Below are positions 18,722-26,477 of a DNA stretch of 64,000 bases, in pieces. The translations under genes were made by a program, and so were the position numbers. Below the pieces are notes generated by a model. The model worked only from the letters and a program-made list of their open reading frames with translations, did no database searches and was not told where the DNA came from. This DNA comes from Streptomyces zhihengii (lineage in GTDB: Bacteria; Actinomycetota; Actinomycetes; Streptomycetales; Streptomycetaceae): positions 2,294,001-2,358,000 of the forward strand of contig NZ_JAFEJA010000001.1 in assembly GCF_016919245.1 (NCBI RefSeq). The letters run 5' to 3'. The number at the start of each line of letters is the position of its first letter. Within the stretch, counting starts at the first letter, position 1.

Positions 18722-19327
18722 TCAGACCGTCCAGGAGGGTTCGAGCTCCACCACGTCCCCGGCCAGGGCGGTGACATCGGCCTCCGTCTGGGCCCGCAGC
18801 AGCAGCCGCTCGATGCGTTCCGTGCGGTACTTGCCGTGCTCGCCCGCGGACGCCCACATCGACATGATCAGGAACTCGTTGCCCGGGGCCTCTCCGAACA
18901 CCCCGCGCACCATTCCGGGAGAACCGGCCATCGCCGGGTTCCACACCTTCTCCTGCATCAGCGAGAAGTGCTCCACCCGTTCGTCGCGGACCCGGCAGTG
19001 CGCGACGCGCAGCACGTCCGCGTCGGTGAACCGGGGCTCGAAGCCGGTCTTCACGTCGAAGCGGTAGTCGAACAGCTTGGTCTGGATGTCCTTGTACGTG
19101 CCCGACTGCCCGGCGGCGAGCCGGTCGTGGGACCGGGCCATGAAGGAGTCGTAGAAGGGACGGCTCTCCCAGAACGCAACGACATGGGCGACATTCGGCC
19201 GTATCCGGCTCCAGCCGCCGCCCTGCCCGCGGAATCCCGGCTCACCCGGGAGCCCCGCCCACTTCCGCTGCCCCCGCTCGAAACCGCGTCGGTCGACGAC
19301 GGTGCAGCGAATCCACTTGACCAGCAC
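18722..19327 (-). CDS. YdbC/DUF4937-type antibiotic-biosynthesis-monooxygenase-fold protein
   Basis: 201 residues from a GTG (VLVKWIRCTVVDR) with no strong ribosome site. The first half (WAGLPGEPGFRGQGGGW, AHVVAFWESRPFYDSFMARSHD) matches the DUF4937/YdbC domain, a dimeric alpha+beta-barrel-like fold. A second related half starts near DVLRVAHCRVRDERVEHF and contains a similar FLIMSMWAS segment, suggesting an internal duplication. It is divergent from the DUF1152 gene. No catalytic residues can be assigned; biochemical function unknown. Confidence 0.75.
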   Translation of the reverse strand: MLVKWIRCTVVDRRGFERGQRKWAGLPGEPGFRGQGGGWSRIRPNVAHVVAFWESRPFYDSFMARSHDRLAAGQSGTYKDIQTKLFDYRFDVKTGFEPRFTDADVLRVAHCRVRDERVEHFSLMQEKVWNPAMAGSPGMVRGVFGEAPGNEFLIMSMWASAGEHGKYRTERIERLLLRAQTEADVTALAGDVVELEPSWTV

Positions 19328-19523
19328 CGCGCCATCGTACGGCGCGGAACGTGGCGCCGGTCACTGTCCCGCGGGACCCGCCCCGGTGTGCGACGGTGCG
19401 CCGGGCATGCGCCAGGGGCACCGTGCGGACGCCCCACCGGTGTCCGGCACCCCGAGGCGCCGAAGCCGCCGGATCCGCCCGATCCGCTGTCCGCGCGGCC
19501 CGGCCGCCGGGACAATGATCTCC

Positions 19524-20483
19524 ATGACGGCTCTGCACTCCCATCCGCTGTTCTCCCGGCTCGAGTCGGCCCGGCGCGTCCTGGTGGCGGGCGCCGGCGG
19601 CGGGTTCGACGTCTACGCGGGTCTGCCGGTGGCCCTGTCCCTGATGCACCAGGGCAAGGACGTCACCCTCGCCAATCTGACCTTCAGCGCCGTCGAGGGA
19701 CTGCCGCTGGACGCGTGGCTCGCCCCGGACGTCGCCCGGGTGACTCCCGGGACCTCCCTCCACCAGAGCTACTTCCCCGAGCGCACCCTCGCCTCCTGGC
19801 TGGAACTGCACGGCTACCCGAGCACCGTCCACGCGTTCGCGCGGGTCGGTGTGCAGCCGCTGCGCGCCGCCTACCGCGCGCTGATCGAGGCGCACGACAT
19901 CGAGGCCGTGGTGCTCGTCGACGGCGGCACCGACATCCTGATGCGCGGCGACGAGACGGGGCTGGGCACGCCGGAGGAGGACATGACGAGCGTCGCCGCC
20001 CTGGCCGGAATCGAGCTGCCGGAGCGCCTGGTGGTCTCCGTGGGGTTCGGCGTCGACGCCTACCACGGGGTCAGTCACGGCCTCGTGCTGGAGAACATCG
20101 CGGCGCTGGAGACCGAGGGTGCCTACCTGGGCGCGTTCTCGGTGTCCCGGACCACCCGGGAGGGCGCGCTGTTCCTCGACGCGGTGGCGCACGCCCAGGC
20201 GCACACGCCCGACCACCCCAGCATCGTCAACGGTTCGATCGCCGCGGCGGTGCGCGGGCTGTTCGGCGACATCCAGTTCACCACGCGTACCCGCGGCAGC
20301 GAGCTGTTCATCAACCCGCTGATGTCCCTGTGCTTCACCTTCGAACTGGAGGGGATAGCGCGCCGCTGCCTCTATCTGGACCGCATCGAGGACACCCATC
20401 TGATGCGCCAGGTCAGCAGCGCGATCGCGGAGTTCCGCGACGGGGTCGCCGCACCCCGGCCGCCTCGCCGCATCCCGCACTGA
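19524..20483 (+). CDS. DUF1152 domain protein
   Basis: 319 residues from the ATG at 19524; an in-frame ATG at 19515 is equally possible because GGGA (19509-19512) sits 2 nt from one and 11 nt from the other. The N-terminus ARRVLVAGAGGGFDVYAGLPVALSL is a glycine-rich nucleotide-binding-like loop characteristic of DUF1152. AVVLVDGGTDILMRGDE is a second conserved acidic loop. The family is found in actinobacteria and archaea without known activity. The terD-like gene follows 68 bp downstream on the same strand. Confidence 0.85.
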   Translation: MTALHSHPLFSRLESARRVLVAGAGGGFDVYAGLPVALSLMHQGKDVTLANLTFSAVEGLPLDAWLAPDVARVTPGTSLHQSYFPERTLASWLELHGYPSTVHAFARVGVQPLRAAYRALIEAHDIEAVVLVDGGTDILMRGDETGLGTPEEDMTSVAALAGIELPERLVVSVGFGVDAYHGVSHGLVLENIAALETEGAYLGAFSVSRTTREGALFLDAVAHAQAHTPDHPSIVNGSIAAAVRGLFGDIQFTTRTRGSELFINPLMSLCFTFELEGIARRCLYLDRIEDTHLMRQVSSAIAEFRDGVAAPRPPRRIPH

Positions 20484-20551
20484 GCGGATACGGTCGACCT
20501 TCGAGCCTTCAACACACAAGGCGAGCAAGCCAGTTACGGGGAGGAGATCCG

Positions 20552-21076
20552 GTGAGCAGCAGCCTCAGCAAGGGCGTCCGGAAGGCCGAGGTGTCGCTGA
20601 AATGGGACCCGAGCCCGCTGGGCGAGGCGGCCCATGACCTCGATCTGGTCGCGGCGACGTACGAGGGGCAGGGCCCGGGCGGCGCGCCCGCCTACGCCGT
20701 GCACTTCGACAGCCGGTCGCCGGACGGGACGATCACCCTGACCCGCGACAGCAGGACCGGGCAGGGGTTCGGCGCCGACGAGGTCATGACGCTGGAGTTC
20801 GAGCGGCTGGCGCCCGTGTACCAGCGGGTCGTGGTCGGCGTGGTCATCCAGCAGGGTTCCGGGCGCCGCACGTTCGGCGACATACGGAACGTCTCGGCGC
20901 GGATCGCGGAGGGTTACACGGAGCTCGCGGCGACCGACTTCGCGGGCGTCGCCGGCAGCACCGCGGCGGTGCTGTGCGAGTTCCGCCGGGACGCGGCGGG
21001 AGCCTGGCAGCTGACCGGCGGGCCGCGTGGCTTCGACGCGGATCCGGAGTCGTTCCTCGGCCTGATGGGCGGCTGA
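20552..21076 (+). CDS. TerD family protein
   Basis: 174 residues from a GTG with GGGGAGGAG 6 nt upstream, one of the best ribosome sites in the window. The TerD domain fills the protein. Acidic segments at DLDLVAATYEG (about 30) and DADPESFLGL (C-terminus), with ITLTRDSRTGQGFGADEVM between, fit the Ca-binding sheet fold of the tellurium-resistance/stress family. Streptomyces genomes carry many terD paralogues, often linked to differentiation; a specific tellurite role should not be assumed. A strong hairpin ends the unit. Confidence 0.9.
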   Translation: MSSSLSKGVRKAEVSLKWDPSPLGEAAHDLDLVAATYEGQGPGGAPAYAVHFDSRSPDGTITLTRDSRTGQGFGADEVMTLEFERLAPVYQRVVVGVVIQQGSGRRTFGDIRNVSARIAEGYTELAATDFAGVAGSTAAVLCEFRRDAAGAWQLTGGPRGFDADPESFLGLMGG

Positions 21077-21107
21077 TCCGAGACCGGACCGCCCGCCCGT
21101 ACGGACG

Positions 21108-21149
21108 CCGGAGGGCGGCGGAGCTGTTTCCCGTTCCGCCGCCCTCCGG
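21108..21149. terminator. Bidirectional hairpin terminator
   Basis: Perfect 15-bp arms (CCGGAGGGCGGCGGA and its complement) around a 12-nt loop, between convergent terD-like and nrdJ genes. Confidence 0.88.
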
Positions 21150-21176
21150 GGGTTCACACCCTGACGGTGCCCGTGA

Positions 21177-24059
21177 TCAGCTGCAGCCGCTGGTCGAGCC
21201 GCAGCCCTCGCAGATGTAGCAGGAGCCGGCCCGCTGCATCTTCGTCCCGCAGGAGAAGCAGAGCGGGGCGTCGGCGCTGATGCCGAGCTGCATCTCGACC
21301 AGTTCGGCCGAGGTGTGCGCCTGCTTCGGGGCCGGGACCTCGGCCACCGGGGCGGCGACGGCCTTCAGCTCCTGCTGGAGCGGCGCCGACTGGGCCAGGC
21401 CCTCCACGTCGAGCTCGTCCTCCGACGGCTCGTAGGAACCGGTCTCCAGGTGGCGCTGACGCTCCTCGGCCGAGTGGATGCCGAGCGCGGAGCGCGTCTC
21501 GAAGGGCAGGAAGTCCAGCGCCAGGCGGCGGAAGATGTAGTCGACGATCGACTGCGCCATCCGCACGTCCGGGTCGTCCGTCATACCGGCCGGCTCGAAG
21601 CGCATGTTGGTGAACTTCGAGACGTAGGTCTCCAGCGGCACGCCGTACTGGAGGCCGACCGACACGGCGATCGAGAAGGCGTCCATCATGCCCGCGAGGG
21701 TGGAGCCCTGCTTCGACATCTTCAGGAAGACCTCGCCGAGACCGTCGTCCGGGTAGGAGTTGGCGGTCATGTAGCCCTCGGCGCCGCCGACGGTGAAGGA
21801 GGTGGTGATCCCGGGGCGGCCCTTGGGGAGGCGCTTGCGGACCGGGCGGTACTCGACGACCTTCTCGACCGCGGACCGGATGGTCTCCTCGGCCTTGGCG
21901 GTCACCTCCGCCTTCTCCTTCTCCTTGGTCTTGGCGGAGAGCGGCTGGCCGACCTTGCAGTTGTCGCGGTAGATGGCGAGCGCCTTGACGCCCAGCTTCC
22001 ACGCCTCGAAGTAGATCTCCTCGACCTCTTCGACGGTCGCCGACTCCGGCATGTTGACCGTCTTGGAGAGGGCGCCCGAGATCCAGGGCTGGATCGCGGC
22101 CATCATCCGGACGTGGCCCATCGCGGAGATGGAGCGCTCGCCCATGGCGCAGTCGAAGACCTCGTAGTGCTCGGTCTTCAGGCCGGGCGCGTCGATCACG
22201 TTCCCGTGCTCGGCGATGTGGGCGACGACGGCCTCGATCTGCTCCGGCTGGTAGCCGAGGCGGCGCAGCGCCTGCGGCACGGTGCCGTTGACGATCTGCA
22301 TGGAGCCGCCGCCGACGAGCTTCTTGAACTTGACCAGCGCGAGGTCCGGCTCCAGGCCGGTGGTGTCGCAGGACATCGCCAGACCGATGGTGCCGGTCGG
22401 GGCGATGACGGACGCCTGGGCGTTGCGGAAGCCGTTCTTCTCGCCGAGGCGGATCACGTCCTGCCATGCCTCGGTGGCCGCGGCCCAGATCGGGGAGTCC
22501 AGGTCGTCCATGCGCACGGCCGCCGTGTTGGCGTCGGCGTGCTGCTTCATGACCCGCAGGTGCGGGGTCGCGTTGCGGGCGTAGCCGTCGTACGGGCCGA
22601 CGACCGCGGCCAGCTCGGCGGAGCGCCGGTAGGAGGTGCCGGTCATCAGCGAGCTGATGGCACCGGCGAGCGCGCGGCCGCCGTCGGAGTCGTAGGCGTG
22701 GCCGGTCGCCATCAGCAGGGCGCCGAGGTTGGCGTAGCCGATGCCGAGCTGGCGGAAGGCGCGGGTGTTCTCGCCGATCTTCTGGGTCGGGAAGTCGGCG
22801 AAGCAGATGGAGATGTCCATCGCGGTGATGACCAGCTCGACGACCTTGGCGAAGCGCTCGACGTCGAAGGACTGGTTGCCCTTGCCGTCGTCCTTGAGGA
22901 ACTTCATCAGGTTCAGCGAGGCCAGGTTGCACGAGGTGTTGTCCAGGTGCATGTACTCGCTGCACGGGTTCGAGCCGTTGATGCGGCCGGACTCGGGGCA
23001 GGTGTGCCAGTGGTTGATCGTGTCGTCGTACTGGATGCCCGGGTCGGCACACGCCCACGCCGCCTGCGCCATCTTGCGGAAGAGCGCCTTGGCGTCGACC
23101 TCCTCGATGATCTCGCCCGTCATCCGGGCGCGCAGGCCGAACTTCCCGCCGCTCTCGACGGCCTTCATGAACTCGTCGTTCACGCGGACCGAGTTGTTGG
23201 CGTTCTGGTACTGGACGGACGTGATGTCGTCGCCGCCCAGGTCCATGTCGAAGCCCGCGTCGCGCAGGGCGCGGATCTTCTCCTCTTCCTTCACCTTGGT
23301 CTCGATGAAGCCCTCGATGTCGGGGTGGTCGACGTCGAGGATGACCATCTTCGCCGCGCGGCGGGTGGCGCCGCCCGACTTGATCGTGCCCGCGGAGGCG
23401 TCCGCGCCCCGCATGAAGGAGACCGGCCCGGAGGCGTTGCCGCCGGAAGAGAGCAGTTCCTTGGAGGAGCGGATGCGGGACAGGTTCAGGCCGGCGCCGG
23501 AGCCGCCCTTGAAGATCATGCCCTCTTCCTTGTACCAGTCGAGGATCGACTCCATGGAGTCGTCGACGGACAGGATGAAGCAGGCGGAGACCTGCTGGGG
23601 CTGGGGCGTGCCGACGTTGAACCACACCGGGGAGTTGAAGCTGAAGATCTGGTGCAGCAGGGCGTAGGCGAGCTCGTGCTCGAAGATCTCGGCGTCGGCG
23701 GGCGAGGCGAAGTAGGCGTAGTCCTCGCCGGCCTTGCGGTAGGTCTTCACAATCCGGTCGATGAGCTGCCGCAGACCGGTCTCGCGCTGCGGCGTGCCGA
23801 CCGCGCCGCGGAAGTACTTGCTGGTGACGATGTTGACCGCGTTCACCGACCAGAAGTCGGGGAACTCGACGCCACGCTGCTCGAAGTTCACCGAGCCGTC
23901 ACGCCAGTTGGTCATGACGACGTCACGGCGCTCCCAGGCCACCTCGTCGTACGGATGCACTCCGGGGGTGGTGTGGATGCGCTCGACACGCAGGCCCTTG
24001 TTCGCCTTGGCTCCCTTGGTGCGGGACCCTCGTGCGGGGCCGCTCGTCGTCTCGGTCAT
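21177..24059 (-). CDS. nrdJ: Adenosylcobalamin-dependent class II ribonucleotide reductase
   Basis: 960 residues from the ATG at 24059 with GGGAGG 5 nt upstream. It reduces ribonucleotides to deoxyribonucleotides using a B12-derived thiyl radical, independent of oxygen. Visible features are the substrate-binding FNSPVWFNVG, the active-site region GSNPCSEYMHLDNTSCNLASL, NGTVPQALRRLG, and the C-terminal Cys-rich tail (CFSCGTKMQRAGSCYICEGC), a metal-ribbon or thiol-relay element. Length matches Streptomyces NrdJ. It is cotranscribed with nrdR, 172 bp upstream, and is presumably repressed by it through the NrdR boxes. Confidence 0.97.
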   Translation of the reverse strand: MTETTSGPARGSRTKGAKANKGLRVERIHTTPGVHPYDEVAWERRDVVMTNWRDGSVNFEQRGVEFPDFWSVNAVNIVTSKYFRGAVGTPQRETGLRQLIDRIVKTYRKAGEDYAYFASPADAEIFEHELAYALLHQIFSFNSPVWFNVGTPQPQQVSACFILSVDDSMESILDWYKEEGMIFKGGSGAGLNLSRIRSSKELLSSGGNASGPVSFMRGADASAGTIKSGGATRRAAKMVILDVDHPDIEGFIETKVKEEEKIRALRDAGFDMDLGGDDITSVQYQNANNSVRVNDEFMKAVESGGKFGLRARMTGEIIEEVDAKALFRKMAQAAWACADPGIQYDDTINHWHTCPESGRINGSNPCSEYMHLDNTSCNLASLNLMKFLKDDGKGNQSFDVERFAKVVELVITAMDISICFADFPTQKIGENTRAFRQLGIGYANLGALLMATGHAYDSDGGRALAGAISSLMTGTSYRRSAELAAVVGPYDGYARNATPHLRVMKQHADANTAAVRMDDLDSPIWAAATEAWQDVIRLGEKNGFRNAQASVIAPTGTIGLAMSCDTTGLEPDLALVKFKKLVGGGSMQIVNGTVPQALRRLGYQPEQIEAVVAHIAEHGNVIDAPGLKTEHYEVFDCAMGERSISAMGHVRMMAAIQPWISGALSKTVNMPESATVEEVEEIYFEAWKLGVKALAIYRDNCKVGQPLSAKTKEKEKAEVTAKAEETIRSAVEKVVEYRPVRKRLPKGRPGITTSFTVGGAEGYMTANSYPDDGLGEVFLKMSKQGSTLAGMMDAFSIAVSVGLQYGVPLETYVSKFTNMRFEPAGMTDDPDVRMAQSIVDYIFRRLALDFLPFETRSALGIHSAEERQRHLETGSYEPSEDELDVEGLAQSAPLQQELKAVAAPVAEVPAPKQAHTSAELVEMQLGISADAPLCFSCGTKMQRAGSCYICEGCGSTSGCS

Positions 24060-24183
24060 GCCGCCTCCCATATACGGGCAAAAACGCCCTGATGTGCCCA
24101 GATCTTCCCGTGGCACGGTTTGTGTCTGTCGCCCCGGACGCCGCACGGCGGTGCCCCGGACAGGTATGTGTGCCGCCCCGGTC

Positions 24184-24220
24184 GGCCGGGGAGACTGCCT
24201 GGCAGTCTCCGACCCGGCCG
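24184..24220 (-). other. Hairpin in the nrdR-nrdJ spacer
   Basis: GGAGACTGCC-T-GGCAGTCTCC (24190-24210) is a perfect palindrome flanked by further GGCCGG/CCGGCC pairing. It lies 131 nt before nrdJ and could be an attenuator, a processing site or an mRNA stabiliser. Confidence 0.5.
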
Positions 24221-24231
24221 GCCGCTGTCCC

Positions 24232-24744
24232 TCAGTCGGCGGCGGTGGCGGGGACGGGGACCTCGGCGGCCCCCGTGCTCCCGCGCTCGTTCCCAGGTGG
24301 CCGCCCCCCGCGGAGCTCCGCGATGGCGGCCTCGAAGTCCTCGAGCGAGTCGAACGCCCGGTAGACGGACGCGAACCGCAGGTACGCGACGAGGTCGAGT
24401 TCCTGCAGGGGGCCGAGTATGGCCAGACCCACGTCGTGGGTGGTCAGCTCGGCGCTGCCGGTGGCGCGCACCGCCTCCTCGACCCGCTGGCCGAGCTGGG
24501 CGAGGGCGTCCTCGGTGACCGGCCGCCCCTGGCACGCCTTGCGCACGCCGGAGATGACCTTGGTACGGCTGAAGGGCTCGGTGACGCCGCTGCGCTTGAC
24601 GACCATGAGCGACGCGGTCTCCACCGTGGTGAAACGGCGGGAGCAGTCCGGGCACTGCCGGCGGCGTCGGATGGACGTGCCGTCGTCGGTCGTACGGCTG
24701 TCGACGACGCGGCTGTCGGGGTGCCTGCAGAAGGGACAGTGCAT
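24232..24744 (-). CDS. nrdR: Transcriptional repressor NrdR
   Basis: 170 residues. The N-terminal zinc ribbon [17 protein letters not shown] ... [12 protein letters not shown] (Cys3, Cys6, Cys31, Cys34) binds DNA. The ATP-cone (about 48-140: [20 protein letters not shown]) senses ATP/dATP. It represses ribonucleotide reductase operons when dATP is high. It is first in the operon with nrdJ, and two NrdR boxes lie upstream (24855-24901). The C-terminal 20 residues are a low-complexity tail. Confidence 0.97.
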   Translation of the reverse strand: MHCPFCRHPDSRVVDSRTTDDGTSIRRRRQCPDCSRRFTTVETASLMVVKRSGVTEPFSRTKVISGVRKACQGRPVTEDALAQLGQRVEEAVRATGSAELTTHDVGLAILGPLQELDLVAYLRFASVYRAFDSLEDFEAAIAELRGGRPPGNERGSTGAAEVPVPATAAD

Positions 24745-24854
24745 TGGTTCCCAACCCCTCCTTCACAGCATGGCGACATGGCCCCATCAGGCCCGCCGAG
24801 CCCCCCGAAGCAGCCACAAGCATAGGCGATGCCCGCAGCACCGAAGACCGGGGG

Positions 24855-24901
24855 ACCACAACTTCTGGGCGGTCGGCACAATCCAACCACTAGATCTGGG
24901 G
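24855..24901. promoter_or_regulatory. Tandem NrdR boxes
   Basis: Two 16-bp boxes, ACCACAACTTCTGGGC (24855-24870) and ACCACTAGATCTGGGG (24886-24901), share 11 identical positions. They are spaced exactly 31 bp start to start, three helical turns. Paired boxes at this distance are the hallmark of NrdR control of nrdRJ. Confidence 0.85.
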
Positions 24902-25219
24902 TTTGGCCGACCAAACACCCCCAGCGCGTGTCGCGCGGCGCGGCACCGGGCACACGGTGTGCGGCAGCGTTCCACGGAGCGCACACGGCGACCACGGACG
25001 GCCATGGACGAGCGCGGAGAGATACGACCCCGCGCACGGGCGGAGCCCGGTGCGCGTCCACGGCTCGGCGGGGACGGCGGAGCCGTCCGGCGCGGCCACC
25101 GTGACCGCCCACGGCGGCGAAGGCTACCGTAGTCGCCACGCGCCCACGGTGATCCCGGTAGGCCGTTCGCACATACACCCTGATGAGCGGGCACCTCAAG
25201 GAATCCGCACTTTTTCACT

Positions 25220-25233
25220 CGAACGTGTGTTTG
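25220..25233. promoter_or_regulatory. LexA (SOS) box of lexA
   Basis: CGAAC-GTGT-GTTTG fits the actinobacterial box CGAAC-N4-GTTCG with one mismatch. It overlaps the -35 below and supports autoregulation. Confidence 0.85.
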
Positions 25234-25260
25234 GCGCAACCTTTCGAAAGCTACTACCGT
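25231..25260 (+). promoter_or_regulatory. lexA promoter
   Basis: TTGGCG (25231-25236), 18 nt, TACCGT (25255-25260), 35 nt before the GTG. The SOS box covers the -35; the palindrome CTTTCGAAAG lies in the spacer. Confidence 0.6.
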
Positions 25261-25295
25261 TGTCCAGCTAGGGAGACCATTCGAGAGGGGCCGAC

Positions 25296-26081
25296 GTGAC
25301 CACCACCGCTGACAGTGCCGCCATCACTGCCCAGGACCGCTCCCAGAGCCGATACGAGCCGGTGCATGCCATGAATGACGCAGCCACGCCCCCGGAGGGC
25401 CCCCAGCCCACCCGCTCGCTGCCCGGCAGGCCCCCAGGGATCCGGGCCGACAGCTCCGGCCTCACGGACCGGCAGCGGCGCGTCATCGAGGTGATCCGCG
25501 ACTCCGTGCAGCGCCGGGGATACCCGCCGTCGATGCGCGAGATCGGCCAGGCGGTCGGCCTGTCCAGCACCTCCTCCGTCGCCCACCAGCTCATGGCGCT
25601 GGAGCGCAAGGGCTTCCTGCGCAGGGACCCGCACCGCCCCCGGGCGTACGAGGTCCGCGGATCCGACCAGCCGAGCACCCAGCCCACGGACACCACCGGC
25701 AAGCCTGCGGCCTCCTATGTGCCGCTCGTCGGCCGTATCGCGGCCGGCGGCCCGATCCTCGCCGAGGAATCCGTCGAGGACGTCTTCCCCCTCCCCCGCC
25801 AGCTCGTCGGCGACGGCGAGCTGTTCGTGCTCAAGGTCGTCGGCGACTCGATGATCGAGGCGGCCATCTGCGACGGCGACTGGGTCACCGTCCGCCGCCA
25901 GCCCGTCGCGGAGAACGGCGACATCGTCGCCGCCATGCTGGACGGCGAGGCCACCGTGAAGCGCTTCAAGCGGGAGAACGGCCATGTCTGGCTGCTCCCG
26001 CACAACGCGGCCTACCAGCCCATCCCCGGTGACGAGGCCACGATCCTCGGCAAGGTGGTGGCGGTGCTCCGGCGGGTCTGA
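25296..26081 (+). CDS. lexA: SOS repressor LexA
   Basis: 261 residues from a GTG at 25296. An N-terminal extension (1-55) typical of Streptomyces precedes the winged helix ([40 protein letters not shown]). The self-cleavage site is the Ala-Gly bond in [14 protein letters not shown]. The catalytic Ser is in [11 protein letters not shown] and the Lys in [11 protein letters not shown]. It represses DNA-damage genes until RecA filaments trigger cleavage; recA is in this window with its own box. Two consecutive hairpins follow. Confidence 0.97.
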   Translation: MTTTADSAAITAQDRSQSRYEPVHAMNDAATPPEGPQPTRSLPGRPPGIRADSSGLTDRQRRVIEVIRDSVQRRGYPPSMREIGQAVGLSSTSSVAHQLMALERKGFLRRDPHRPRAYEVRGSDQPSTQPTDTTGKPAASYVPLVGRIAAGGPILAEESVEDVFPLPRQLVGDGELFVLKVVGDSMIEAAICDGDWVTVRRQPVAENGDIVAAMLDGEATVKRFKRENGHVWLLPHNAAYQPIPGDEATILGKVVAVLRRV

Positions 26082-26100
26082 CCACCCACCGGCCTCGACC

Positions 26101-26135
26101 GGACCCCGGGACCCACTGCGCCGGTCCCGGGGTCC
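26101..26135 (+). terminator. lexA terminator hairpin
   Basis: GGACCCCGGGACC and its complement (13-bp arms), 9-nt loop, 20 nt past the stop. Confidence 0.85.
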
Positions 26136-26148
26136 TGACGTGTGCGCG

Positions 26149-26183
26149 CGAGCCCGGGCCGCCCCGAAGGCGGCCCGGGCTCG
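26149..26183. terminator. Second strong hairpin after lexA
   Basis: Perfect 15-bp arms (CGAGCCCGGGCCGCC and its complement) around CCGAA. It probably reinforces termination. Confidence 0.7.
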
Positions 26184-26296
26184 CCGGGCGTGGTCCGGTC
26201 TCGGTTGCCCGGCGCAGGCCGCCGACGGCTGCCGGACGTGGTCCGCTCTCGGGTGCCGGGCGTCGTCGGCCTTCCGGCGCCAGGCGCCGGCCGGCC

Positions 26297-26477
26297 CTAG
26301 GCCTTGTCTGACAAATGGCGCCGTCCGCCCGCAGGGCGGGGCGCGCGGCGTCCGGTGCGTGCAATCGCAAGGCGGAGGATCACCCTCGTACTGGGCGTAC
26401 TCGGATGACTCCGACAACGCGGCGAGTGTGCGTGCCGGGCGTCGCGCGCCAGGCGGGATTTGTCAGACACGGCCTAG
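26297..26477. mobile_element. MITE-like element, 181 bp
   Basis: The terminal inverted repeats GCCTTGTCTGACAAAT (26301-26316) and ATTTGTCAGACACGGC (26458-26473) match at 15 of 16 positions. Each is flanked on its outer side by CTAG, a candidate 4-bp target duplication of the YTAR type seen with IS5-like transposases. The interior has no transposase and no long frame of its own. The right CTAG overlaps the dinG stop codon. Confidence 0.75.

Larger units (their letters stand above)
24745..25295. other. Divergent control region nrdRJ / lexA
   Basis: 551 bp without a convincing gene. It contains the paired NrdR boxes (24855-24901) on the nrdR side and the LexA box and promoter (25220-25260) on the lexA side. 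Between them about 300 bp hold no further signal I can identify. Confidence 0.7.

Noticed and set aside
24745..25295. Cobalamin riboswitch before nrdRJ
   Set aside because: No B12-box-like conserved segment was seen, and in Streptomyces the riboswitch is reported for the class I nrdAB operon, not nrdRJ.
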